From positions 1 to 32,825 of the forward strand of contig CAYWSM010000374.1 in assembly GCA_964460935.1 (NCBI GenBank): 32,825 bases of DNA, read 5' to 3'. Of this stretch, positions 1 to 8,086 are shown piece by piece. A program made the translations under genes and the position numbers. Each line of letters begins with the position of its first letter. Positions within the stretch are counted from its first letter, which is position 1. A model generated the notes under the pieces. That model was not told the origin of the DNA, searched no databases, and worked only from the letters and a program-made list of their open reading frames with translations. This DNA comes from DATMXP01 sp964460935 (GTDB lineage Bacteria; Acidobacteriota; Terriglobia; Terriglobales; Acidobacteriaceae).

Positions 1-107
1 CCAAGTTCTTGCCGCCGGCGCTGGATATATCGGGCAAACAGCAAGGCGCCGTGGATGCGGTGGTAGTTTCGTTGAGCCTGGGATAGCGTCGAATAGTTCA
101 TACTCAT
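1..107 (-). CDS. N-terminal fragment of an unidentified protein, possibly an XRE-type regulator (runs off left edge)
   Basis: Reading leftward from an ATG at 107 there are 35 complete codons open to the edge. The peptide begins MSMNYSTLSQAQRNYHRIHG and ends RRRQELG. A good Shine-Dalgarno (GGAGG, complement of 118-122) lies 10 bases upstream of this ATG, which favours it over the second ATG at 101. A basic run followed by 'RRRQELG' is typical of the first helix of Cro/C1 (XRE) DNA-binding domains, but the diagnostic part lies outside the window, so the family is only a guess. A 5-bp inverted repeat (GAGTA-TG-TACTC, 163-174) lies upstream and could be an operator. Confidence 0.5.
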   Translation of the reverse strand, partial: MSMNYSTLSQAQRNYHRIHGALLFARYIQRRRQEL

Positions 108-200
108 GTAAGTAGTACCTCCATCTGAGAACCGCAGTCAAGCGAAGAATGAACAACATAATGAGTATGTACTCAGTACTGCCCCGCCCCAAAGCAATAG

Positions 201-515
201 CCCGTCATCGACCAGATCGACAATCTCTCGTTGTCCGAAGTCGGTGGACTGAACGAACTGGCCACTCCGTGGTACAGCGATCAGATCCTGCCCTTCGACG
301 TCACCCTCGCCGGCGCCAACGAGTACGGCGCCATGTGCGCGGCCAAGATCTTCGGCGTCGAGATCCTCAACGAAGGCCAGGGCATTTCCATCGACGATGC
401 GGTCAGCGAAATGCAGGCCACCTTCGTCGCCCGCGCCGTCGAGCCGATGCAGGCGGTGCAGTCGCCCTGGGGCAGCTCCATTGGTGGCTGGACTAGGTCT
501 CTTCCTCCTGCCTGA
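201..515 (+). pseudogene. Fragment resembling a phage virion structural (tail-tube-like) protein
   Basis: An open frame starts right after a stop at 198-200 and encodes PVIDQIDNLSLSEVGGL..., followed by stretches such as NELATPWYSDQILPFDV, ANEYGAMCAAKIFGVEILN and GISIDDAVSEMQATFVARA. The composition is protein-like and more GC-rich in third positions than the surrounding DNA. The pattern 'EYG...I.GVEILNEG.G.SIDD...E...TFVARA' recalls myovirus-type virion or tail-tube proteins; I recall this from memory and have not confirmed it. There is no good start codon: TTG 231 is internal to the apparently conserved part and lacks a ribosome binding site. The family-like sequence stops around 490, after which the frame reads unrelated residues to a stop at 513-515. 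I therefore read it as an internal gene fragment, possibly a prophage remnant. Confidence 0.35.
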
Positions 516-1130
516 CGAAAAACCTTCGCGCACGCGCGCGGGGGGCGGATGGGTAAGCTACAGCTTGCCCATCGCATAGACTGTCAGCCTGACCTCTCCG
601 GCTAGGCCAGCTACCTCCAACTCCCAAGAAACGGGCTCCTAAAACACTGGCCTGTGAGGGGGGCAGCGTTTGCTTCTTTTGGTTGGAGGAGGGCCAGGAT
701 GGCATATTTCCACGCTCTCAAGTTTGCCGGTCGGGTGACCCTGCTGTCCTCCCGGGACCGCTCTCCGCAGTTGTCTGTGAGGAAGAAGAAGATGATGATG
801 ACTGCGATCGTACGAAAAGAAAAAAACTATTGCCGGGCGGGAAGATGACTGTATTTCCTCCGCCGTTTCCGCATTCATGACAAGCTCTGAAGCTTCGGGC
901 GGGCGCTCGCCCGAAGCTTTGTCCCCAGCTGACCCCGGATTTTTCGATCAGTAGACAAAATCGACACAGGAAAGCCAGGTGAATACCCCTTTCCGTGTCG
1001 AGCACTGGGACTTATGGTGCAAAAGGGCAGGTCCGAGAAATGAAATTGCGGAAACTAGTATAGGCACTCGCCTCTTCTCCCCCGGGAAAACTTCCAGAAA
1101 GTAAAGAAAGATCTCTTCTCGGACCAACAG
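516..1130. other. Intergenic stretch without a credible gene
   Basis: Only short frames with unnatural composition occur here. An 11-bp near-perfect inverted repeat around an AC centre (549-572) and the strong hairpin at 890-919 are the only structures seen. Confidence 0.5.
890..919. terminator. Perfect 12-bp stem-loop, terminator-like but without a clear U-tract
   Basis: AAGCTTCGGGCG (890-901) and CGCCCGAAGCTT (908-919) are perfect inverted repeats around a six-base loop. Only TT-G follows on the plus strand, so intrinsic termination would be weak. It sits between two decayed regions, so the gene it once served is not evident. Confidence 0.4.
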
Positions 1131-1139
1131 TACGCTTGG

Positions 1140-1830
1140 CTGACTTTAAGCTAACGAGAGGGCAAACTCTGTTCTTAACAAACATGACTCACTCGTCCAC
1201 ATTCCCGTGTAGCACCACTACTTCAACCCTGTCACGATAGCTTTTCACATAGTAGAGGACGAAAAAGCCTACAGGCACCATCGCCGTCACAGGCTCAGAC
1301 CTCGATCAAGCGCCTCTCTATGTAGCATCGGTCATTGCACGAGATTCAGTCCGGGACCTAGCATTACTAAAAGATGGACAAATCGCCGCAGACAGCTATC
1401 CACAATCCCGATTGCCAGTATGGCTCAGGTTCAGGTTGCCGAAGATGTACATATTGTTGGGCACCCACATGGCTATCAGGTCATATATACGACGGAGTAG
1501 TTAATCAAGTGCGGGACGATATGGTTGGAAATACCGCGAGCGAACACAAAGCCAGAGTTCTGCAAATGCAAAACGGCAAGTTCTTTTTTCCGGACTAACA
1601 TGCGCGTAGAGCAAGCGAAGCTCAAGAATTGGTCATCATCCCGGATGATGCACTATTCCTTTATCAATCGAATTGTTGGCATCCAATTCATCGCCGCCGC
1701 GATATCCTTTCGTCAACAAAGCAATTCGGGACTTTCCGTCGCTTCTTGCGATGTCAAATTCCCGAGTAGGCCGACAAAAGGAGAATTGGGCCGAAGCGTT
1801 TTTCGGTATGGGCGATCCCCTGTTGTCTTC
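1140..1830 (+). pseudogene. Decayed trypsin-like (S1C/HtrA-type) serine protease
   Basis: Pieces that look like one protease lie in order but in different frames. Around 1176 'FLTN' followed by a His resembles the catalytic-His segment (LTNxHVV). At 1274-1376 'APLYVASVIARD' then 'VRDLALLKD' resembles the Asp region (DLALLK). At 1411-1500 'VQVAEDVHIVGHPHGYQ' matches the usual 'G..V..IGHP.G' strand. At 1494-1580 'GVVNQVRDDM' and 'HKARVLQMQ' match the stretch just before GNSGGP. At 1672-1800 'RIVGIQFIAA' and 'SVASCDVKF' resemble the C-terminal 'VGINSF...NFAV...DV..F'. The GNSGGP serine motif itself is missing. The pieces use all three forward frames with stops between them, so the gene is dead. 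The family is assigned by motif order only. Confidence 0.5.
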
Positions 1831-1833
1831 CGC

Positions 1834-2164
1834 AAAAAGTTCAGTCGATCAAGAAGCAAAGTCAAATTCGGTGAAGGAATTTGTTGATCGGGGCTTCGCG
1901 GCTTGATCCCCTGCCCGGGACAGTCCAAGGCAGAGGCTTTGGTTACCGCACGTTCTACTATTGCCGCTGATCCAAGATTCGACAACCCGTTCTATTGGTC
2001 TGCTTTTATCCTCAGGGAGGACTAAACAGAAAGCGCGCCTTACTGCGGTTGTTATATCTACAAAGAAACGAAAATAAATAGATTCTGCAAGCAGCCGGAG
2101 ACTCTTCCCGTCAACCTTTACAATTTTTACTTCGCAGCTGGATGCTTACTCCGCTTCATTATTC
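1834..2164. other. Intergenic region downstream of the catabolic operon
   Basis: No gene, RNA or clear terminator is seen. The short frames here look like continuation of the decayed protease region. Confidence 0.4.
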
Positions 2165-3061
2165 TTACGCAGAGCAATCGAATCCATACAGTTGAGCCGG
2201 ATTATCGACGAGAATTCGGTTCAGCGATTCCGGGGCAGGCACCCACTCAAAAACCATATCTAGAAGTTGGCCGTCGTCCGGCATCAACGAACCTCGCATT
2301 CCCGGGTGTGGCCAATCTGTGCCCCACACACATCGTTCTGGTGCAGCTGTAATCAATGTTTTCGCCATATTCATTACATCTTTATAAGGAGCTCCGGTTT
2401 GCGAACAACGATAGGCACAAAGCTTTACCCAGCATTTTTCAGAATCCACAAGTTGCAGGAGTGTCTGAAATTCCTCACTACAGACGCCTTTGTCCGCTGG
2501 GATCCTTCCAATGTGATCGATGACAATAGCTACAGGCAACGAAAGAATGGTCGGTCTTAAGTCCGGTAAATCCTTCCCTTGAACATACAACTCTAGATGC
2601 CAGCCGAAAGATGCAATCATCGCAGCAATAGGGGCTATCTCTCTTGTAGTCGCAGTTGATCCATTCACTAGATTAACCCTTGCGCCACGGACACCACTAG
2701 CATCCAGACACTTCAGTTCAGCTTGCGTGAATGTGGAGTCCACAACGGCTACAGCACGAGTTCTATTGCGGCCTAACTTCTCGACGGCATGCAAGAGGTA
2801 TGAATTATCCGTGCCGTAGCAACTAGGTTGCACTACAACCGATCTTTCCAACCGCAATCTCTTCGCAACTGCCAAGTAGGAATCGATATCCGTATGTGCA
2901 CAAGGCGTATAACTTCTCTTGGAACTCAGAGAAAATAGTTCTTGTGGACCAAAGACGTGAAAATGACAATCGCAAGCGCCGCTGGGAACTCTATGACGCG
3001 TCTTAGAAGCCGGTCGCGGTGGCTCCAACAGTGGCATTCCACCTATAGAAGAAGTTAGCAT
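2165..3061 (-). CDS. Amidohydrolase-2 family lactonase, 2-pyrone-4,6-dicarboxylate lactonase (LigI)-like
   Basis: A 298-residue TIM-barrel hydrolase of the amidohydrolase superfamily. Seen in order: DCHFHVFG at about residues 31-38 (the HxH of strand 1), ELYVQG in the middle, DHIGR (strand-6 His), GTDWPHPG (strand-8 Asp) and DNPAQLYGF near the C-terminus. Length and motifs fit LigI, which opens the lactone of 2-pyrone-4,6-dicarboxylate to 4-oxalomesaconate in protocatechuate 4,5-cleavage and gallate degradation. Related enzymes act on other lactones (4-sulfomuconolactone, sugar lactones), so the substrate is inferred from the aldolase and GalB in the same locus. ATG 3061 is preferred over GTG 3067 because it sits better behind a weak GGTAGAG. 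It is the last gene of the minus-strand operon, 206 bp after the previous gene. No signal peptide: cytoplasmic. Confidence 0.75.
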   Translation of the reverse strand: MLTSSIGGMPLLEPPRPASKTRHRVPSGACDCHFHVFGPQELFSLSSKRSYTPCAHTDIDSYLAVAKRLRLERSVVVQPSCYGTDNSYLLHAVEKLGRNRTRAVAVVDSTFTQAELKCLDASGVRGARVNLVNGSTATTREIAPIAAMIASFGWHLELYVQGKDLPDLRPTILSLPVAIVIDHIGRIPADKGVCSEEFQTLLQLVDSEKCWVKLCAYRCSQTGAPYKDVMNMAKTLITAAPERCVWGTDWPHPGMRGSLMPDDGQLLDMVFEWVPAPESLNRILVDNPAQLYGFDCSA

Positions 3062-3267
3062 TGACACTCTACCGGCCTGGAAATATACCTAAAATTCTAA
3101 TCCACCAACGATCAATACGAAATGGATCGACTTAAGGACAAAATTATAAACATATTGCTCTGCAAAACTTTCGTCTATACGACGCAGTGGCCGAGCTTGA
3201 TCTAAACATCTCCCGCAAGATCGCGATTTCAGAAATCGGCCATTTAAGCCAATGGTGCCCAAGAGCG

Positions 3268-4488
3268 TTATCCGTGAACATCATTGGAACGATCACGGTA
3301 CATAGTTTGGCCGAAAACAGCTGTTACATCGCTGCCCACCCATGTGCCGGCTTTGTACAATACAGTACCTAGGTAGCGGGTCTCAGAAATGAAAGACCCG
3401 TCAGCAGTGTAACGTGTATATCCCATATACACGTGCCCCTTTTCTGTTGAGGCATGAATGATGCGTGCGCCTTCGCCTTGGCGGCCAGCAAACTCCAGTG
3501 ATTGATACCACCTACCGACTTTGCCTCCGGATACCTTATAGAACTGTTCCATGTTCCTGCTACCGCCGGACTGATGAACGACTTCTTGAAGGTGCTCCAA
3601 CTGTTCTGGAGTGGTTTCTGTGACGCGCAGACGGCTCTTCACGCCTTTAATTTTGTAAGGGTCCATGGGCCGTCCTTCCAAGGCAGGTATCGCCGTAGCG
3701 TTGGATCCACCGATCGTAACCGACGCGTACTTTCCAGGAAATCCTGTAACTGCTTTGCGCAAAGCTACTGGATCATTGTACTTCCGGGCAAGTGCATGGA
3801 ATCTCTGGTTTTCATGCACAGCGGTCAGAATGGCTTCTGCATTGTACTTTTCGTAGAGCAGGTCGCCGGGACTGAAGATGGTGGACATGTACTCAATCCC
3901 CCATTTGCCGTCGTTGTTCGTAATGCCATAAATCCCCCCGCAGCCGTAGAGCTTGGCTCCGGCTTCGTCATAGCGGGTGAAGTCCAGAGACATCCCTACC
4001 CCGATTGGCCCGAAGATTTCGGTTTTCATGCATTCCATGATGTCATAGGCACCCGGCCTGATGAAGTTCACGCCTTTCCCGCTCACGTTTAACGAAGGGG
4101 GGGGATTCGAGATCAGGTCCTCCGGACTATTTATGATGACCGTTTCAATTCCCTCATAAGTCACAAAGGGGAAATGGAATAACTCAGCCAGACCTTTGAT
4201 ATCCCGGCGGCTCAATGCGGCAAAGTATTGGGTCAGTACCTTTGTAGCCTGTGGAATCGAGTGCTCATAGGTCACGGGAAAACGATTGTCAGGCTGCCCC
4301 CCAGGCTTGAGGCCTGGGGGTGTTTGTGGATCTTCTACCACGGAATCCTGAACCCCGGCAGCCTCACTCTGGGATGCCATGCCCATTGCACCTAGAACGC
4401 CCACAGTTGCCGCTCCTTTCAAGAATGAACGGCGATCTTTGTTTGCTGCTCCGTCACCTTGCAGATTCAAGCTCTCCTCGTCCGGCAT
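3268..4488 (-). CDS. Tat-exported protein with an N-terminal NTF2/SnoaL-like region, function unknown
   Basis: A 406-residue protein starting MPDEESLNLQ. An AGGAGGG ribosome binding site seven bases upstream fixes the start at 4488 rather than at the longer 4518. Residues 18-45 are a twin-arginine signal (DRRSFLKGA then a hydrophobic stretch and QSEAA), so it should be exported folded. After a Pro-rich linker, 'VLTQYFAALSRRDIKGLAELFHFPFVTYEG' reads like the start of a SnoaL/NTF2-type alpha+beta barrel. The remainder (residues ~200-406) has no motif I recognise. It lies 63 bp after the aldolase gene in the receptor-led operon, suggesting a periplasmic role in handling the pathway substrate. 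Two similar-sized halves joined by a linker are possible. Function unassigned. Confidence 0.75.
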   Translation of the reverse strand: MPDEESLNLQGDGAANKDRRSFLKGAATVGVLGAMGMASQSEAAGVQDSVVEDPQTPPGLKPGGQPDNRFPVTYEHSIPQATKVLTQYFAALSRRDIKGLAELFHFPFVTYEGIETVIINSPEDLISNPPPSLNVSGKGVNFIRPGAYDIMECMKTEIFGPIGVGMSLDFTRYDEAGAKLYGCGGIYGITNNDGKWGIEYMSTIFSPGDLLYEKYNAEAILTAVHENQRFHALARKYNDPVALRKAVTGFPGKYASVTIGGSNATAIPALEGRPMDPYKIKGVKSRLRVTETTPEQLEHLQEVVHQSGGSRNMEQFYKVSGGKVGRWYQSLEFAGRQGEGARIIHASTEKGHVYMGYTRYTADGSFISETRYLGTVLYKAGTWVGSDVTAVFGQTMYRDRSNDVHG

Positions 4489-4551
4489 GCTTGACCCTCC
4501 TATGTTTTGTGAATTCACTCCACCCTGAACAAGTAGTACTTCACTGACGCG

Positions 4552-5229
4552 CTAGATGTATTCCAACCCCAGCTCTTCAAGTTTCTTTCTCAGCCCATAG
4601 ATATCCACGCCGAGTTTACCCTCGGCCAGTTGTATCCGGGTTCGCTGCTCTTTCTCAACCCTGGCGGCGGCCAATTTTGCAACTGTCTCTGCCTCCTCGC
4701 GGGCCACTACAACTACGCCATCGTCATCGGCGACAATAACATCGCCGGCATGAATCGCAGCATCGGCGCACACAATGGACACATTCACCGATCCTAACGT
4801 GGCTTTCACTGTCCCTTGAGCGCTGATCGCTCGGCTCCATACAGGAAATAACATTTCCGTCATTGCTTTTATGTCACGGCATCCCGCGTCGATAATCAAA
4901 CCCCGAACGCCACGTGCGACAAGCGAAGTTGCGAGTAGTTCGCCAAAGTATCCGTTGGAGCAGGGCGACGTAGGCGCCACAACCAGCACATCCCCCTGGC
5001 GGCACACCTCCACCGCCACGTGAATCATCAGATTATCGCCCGGGGGAAGCGTAACTGTGACTGCCGATCCCGCTATTGCTGCGCCAGGATAGATGGGACG
5101 CATGTATGTCGCCAGCAATCCGGTTCGCCCTTGCGCTTCATGAACTGTGGACACACCGAATTCCCGTAACGCCTCGATCGTGGCCACCGAAGTCCGATTG
5201 ACATCTCGAATCACTTTCGGCTTATTCAT
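4552..5229 (-). CDS. RraA-like class II aldolase, probable 4-carboxy-4-hydroxy-2-oxoadipate aldolase (GalC/LigK type)
   Basis: A 225-residue RraA/menG-like protein. It shows the family signature of an acidic residue, 20 residues, then Arg-Asp: Glu in 'FGELLATS' followed by RD in 'IIDAGCRD', which binds the divalent metal and pyruvate moiety. 'HAGDVIVADDDGVVVV' is also characteristic. GalC/LigK splits 4-carboxy-4-hydroxy-2-oxoadipate into pyruvate and oxaloacetate. The RraA fold also includes the RNase E inhibitor and other keto-acid aldolases, so the assignment rests on the LigI-like and GalB enzymes nearby. The start ATG at 5229 overlaps the stop of the upstream gene as ATGA, with GGGG just upstream, implying translational coupling. 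This is favoured over the 27-base-longer start at 5256. Confidence 0.8.
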   Translation of the reverse strand: MNKPKVIRDVNRTSVATIEALREFGVSTVHEAQGRTGLLATYMRPIYPGAAIAGSAVTVTLPPGDNLMIHVAVEVCRQGDVLVVAPTSPCSNGYFGELLATSLVARGVRGLIIDAGCRDIKAMTEMLFPVWSRAISAQGTVKATLGSVNVSIVCADAAIHAGDVIVADDDGVVVVAREEAETVAKLAAARVEKEQRTRIQLAEGKLGVDIYGLRKKLEELGLEYI

Positions 5230-6320
5230 TTCGCCCCTTGCTGATCGTCCAGCCACTGATACATATGACGGACTCCTCTGATATCGGCACCCGGGCCTTT
5301 CAGATTCAGAAAGTCGCCTTTATCTTTCGTTAGATCAACCTTCTTCGCAGCCTCATCCGCGGAAAGGCCCTGCTTATGGAGTTCGGTAATCTGGGTTACG
5401 AAATCTCGCAGGTAAGTCTGAACTTCATCAATGTAAGACCTTTGATGGAAGGGTGCTCCGTGGGCCGGTAAGATGGTGTCAAAGTCGAGCTTCTTTAGAT
5501 CCTCTAGGCTTGCTACCCATTTGTCGAACACTCCATCTCCCAGGTATGGCACAAATGGACCGTTAGGAGTCCCTTCCAGCATGTCGCCTGTACATACGAT
5601 CCGTTCCTTCGGGAGATATACCACTGTGTCGCCTTCGGTGTGCCCGCCTCCAAAGAACAACAAGCGAACTTCGTGTTCACCACTGTGAAATGTCATTGAG
5701 GACGAATACGTTATGTCAGGCGGTCTGAACTTGAGAACCTTTAGCTGCTCCACATCCGATTCCGCTGCAGCAAGCTGCTCCTTCAGCAGATCCTGATGCC
5801 CTTCGTTGGTTCCGTCGGCCAGCTGCTTCTTTATCGACTCCACTCGTTCTTCAGCACGCTTAACCGCTCCGGTGTAGGGTTCATGATGGAGAACCTCGGG
5901 ATCCAAGAGATTCTTTCGGACTGTATCCTGGGCAATGATATCGACCTCAGGACCGAAAACAGAATTGCCACCCGTGTGATCGTAGTGAAAGTGTGTATTG
6001 ACGACCCAACGGACAGGTTTGTCCGTGATTAGCTTTAAATCGTCAAGGAGTGCCCGGGCCGCACCCGGAGTCATGCCAGCATCTACGACCATCACGCCGT
6101 TGTCGTTCACGATGATCGGATCATTGCTGCCTGCCCGCATCATCGTGGGAGTGCGTCCAAAAGCGTAATAAACGCCGTCGGCAATTTTGTCGAAAGAATA
6201 AACTTTACCGGTCGCAAATGGTGCCGTTTGTGCGGCACCTCTAACTTGAGTCTGTGCCCAAGAAGATCCTGCTGTGACCAAAGCAGTTATTAGTAATGCT
6301 AGTACGCGCTTAAGCTCCAT
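5226..6320 (-). CDS. Secreted metallo-beta-lactamase-fold hydrolase
   Basis: A 364-residue protein with a cleavable signal peptide (MELKRVLALLITALVTAGSS, then WAQ). The zinc motif HFHYDH is at residues 110-115 within 'NTHFHYDHTGGN', with further ligands in 'GGGHTEGD', 'CTGDML' and 'LPAHGAPF'. This full set supports a dinuclear metal centre. A Lys/Glu-rich insert (about residues 150-200) may form a helical hairpin. It probably acts in the periplasm on an ester, lactone or thioester. GAGGCGAG precedes the ATG at 6320. It is translationally coupled to the aldolase gene by a 4-bp ATGA overlap and follows the CapA gene by 91 bp. One idea is that it releases an aromatic acid from a larger imported molecule. 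Confidence 0.8.
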   Translation of the reverse strand: MELKRVLALLITALVTAGSSWAQTQVRGAAQTAPFATGKVYSFDKIADGVYYAFGRTPTMMRAGSNDPIIVNDNGVMVVDAGMTPGAARALLDDLKLITDKPVRWVVNTHFHYDHTGGNSVFGPEVDIIAQDTVRKNLLDPEVLHHEPYTGAVKRAEERVESIKKQLADGTNEGHQDLLKEQLAAAESDVEQLKVLKFRPPDITYSSSMTFHSGEHEVRLLFFGGGHTEGDTVVYLPKERIVCTGDMLEGTPNGPFVPYLGDGVFDKWVASLEDLKKLDFDTILPAHGAPFHQRSYIDEVQTYLRDFVTQITELHKQGLSADEAAKKVDLTKDKGDFLNLKGPGADIRGVRHMYQWLDDQQGAK

Positions 6321-6411
6321 ACACTCGCCTCAACCTCAATTTGTCATTAAGACCAAGATCACTTGCCCGCCACTGGCAGGTTGCACCTATCCGCAGGCCA
6401 GTGACTCAGGT

Positions 6412-7995
6412 TCATTTGCCGCCATGCTCCCCACCCGCAGATGCCACATGAATGACACCCACATTGTTCTCGATGTCGATCTTCGTCCCGAACGGCTGAG
6501 ATAATGCCTGCACCTCATCCAGGATGAGCTTGGCCATTTCAGGTGATGGTGTCATAGGAATACCCATGTCTGAGCTAGGACGTTTGTACCCACCCAAATC
6601 GACAGGATACAAACGCACCTCTACCAAGCGTCCTCCTTCGTAATGACTTGTCGCAAGCAGGCCGCTCGAACGCCGCCGAACACCAAAGATCGACCGGCTC
6701 TCTGCAAGCAGGTCCTGATTGCCCGGGGCTATAAGGACACCTTTGCTGGAATAACTCAGTTGAAGATCCGTTTGGAACACAAAACCGCCAAGTCCGTAGA
6801 AGATTGGTTTCCCGTGATAGATCTCTACCCCCTGCAACTGGTGCGGGCCAGAGGTTACAAAGACGTCGGCGCCATTGTCGATACATTCATGGGCAAACTG
6901 GACCATAAAGCTCGACACACCGCGAACTCCATTCACGTTTTGCGCACTGTTGTGAGCATGAATGGTTGCGATCATGAAATCCGAATGAATTTTCCCATTC
7001 CGGATGCTCTTCAGATTGCCCTCCTCGTCGGAAGGATTCATGGTGAATGTTAGGGTTCCCGGGGGTGTTCCAACCTTGTACCACTCATCGAACAGATGCA
7101 TCTGGTCGGCAGGCTCTCGACGACCTTCGAGTCCGATCGGAGGGCCAGAAGGACCATAGTAAGATTCACGGAATCCTTTGAGCATCTGCATTTGTTCCGG
7201 GCTGACCACGTGGTAGGTGGTTAGGCGCAAGGGATTCACACCAGGCCGTCCGCCCATATCACCGATCCGTTCGGTAGCCGCCATGTACACGTACGCAGCA
7301 CCATATTCGCCGATGTTATCCGCATCGGGATCACTTACACCGGAGTCGATCGAAAACATTCCGACCATTCCTACGCGACCCTTAGATGTTCCTAAGTAAC
7401 TTGCAGCACGCGCAGTCTGCAGATTGCGTCCCGATCCCGCATGAACGATCCCATATTCGTCGAGAATCGCGTCAGTCGCGAGCATGCCAGGGGCCTCTGC
7501 ATCGAGGGCATGATTGTTTGCGTGGTTCATCATCGTGATGCCCATCGACTTAATGTTCGCAGCGACCTCTTTCGGCGCAAGCGTACCTGCCACCGGCCCC
7601 TGAAATTGTTCCCGATGATGCAGATCGACCACCGACGATTCCATATTCGCAAAACCCACATCCGCACTGCGGATGACCTTTACGAGGGCCTGAAACCGAG
7701 GATCCGACAAATCGCCAATCGTATCGGGCTCAAGAATGTCGCCTACCGCGGCGATCGTGAACGGCGAGGTGATCTTCAGTCCCAGTTCTTTTTCCTTGTC
7801 GCGATGCCTTACCTGCGAACTCACCGGCAACGAAGGACCTAATAATGACTGCACCGTATCTTCCGAAGGCTTTTCCTGCGCAATCGCGTGTCCGCCGACT
7901 AAGCATCCAATACATACAACTGCCAGCAGCATTGTCGGGAGCGTCCTCCCTTGACCACCGTTTGCTCCAACTTTTTTCTTATCTTCGATTCTCAT
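6412..7995 (-). CDS. Secreted CapA-family (PGA_cap) metallophosphatase-like protein
   Basis: A 527-residue protein with a signal peptide (hydrophobic 'MLLAVVCIGCLVGGHAIAQ'). The CapA fold is shown by 'FTIAAVGDI', 'ADVGFANMESSVVD', 'MMNHANNHALD', 'IATIHAHNS' and 'VTSGPHQLQGVEIYHGKPIFYGLG', the usual sequence of Asp, Asn-Glu, Asn-His and His metal ligands. CapA proteins were named from poly-gamma-glutamate capsule synthesis, but many homologues are stand-alone hydrolases of unknown substrate. There is no capB/capC nearby, so capsule synthesis is unlikely. A start at 7995 is chosen because AAGGAGAGCC immediately precedes that ATG; the longer form at 8019 has no such site. It is 91 bp downstream of the TonB-receptor gene, in the same operon. 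Confidence 0.85.
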   Translation of the reverse strand: MRIEDKKKVGANGGQGRTLPTMLLAVVCIGCLVGGHAIAQEKPSEDTVQSLLGPSLPVSSQVRHRDKEKELGLKITSPFTIAAVGDILEPDTIGDLSDPRFQALVKVIRSADVGFANMESSVVDLHHREQFQGPVAGTLAPKEVAANIKSMGITMMNHANNHALDAEAPGMLATDAILDEYGIVHAGSGRNLQTARAASYLGTSKGRVGMVGMFSIDSGVSDPDADNIGEYGAAYVYMAATERIGDMGGRPGVNPLRLTTYHVVSPEQMQMLKGFRESYYGPSGPPIGLEGRREPADQMHLFDEWYKVGTPPGTLTFTMNPSDEEGNLKSIRNGKIHSDFMIATIHAHNSAQNVNGVRGVSSFMVQFAHECIDNGADVFVTSGPHQLQGVEIYHGKPIFYGLGGFVFQTDLQLSYSSKGVLIAPGNQDLLAESRSIFGVRRRSSGLLATSHYEGGRLVEVRLYPVDLGGYKRPSSDMGIPMTPSPEMAKLILDEVQALSQPFGTKIDIENNVGVIHVASAGGEHGGK

Positions 7996-8086
7996 GGCTC
8001 TCCTTTTATCTGACCGCACCTAATGAAGCAGCGATGACTCTCGATTTGTGCGATCATCACCCGGCATCAACTTTTGTTTTGGTTCG

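Noticed and set aside
3502..4092. Plus-strand open frame of 196 codons
   Set aside because: It lies antisense inside the Tat-exported protein gene, has no ribosome binding site and encodes no recognisable domain.
6412..7995. Capsule (poly-gamma-glutamate) biosynthesis locus
   Set aside because: Only the CapA-family protein is present; CapB, CapC and CapD types are missing and the neighbours are catabolic.
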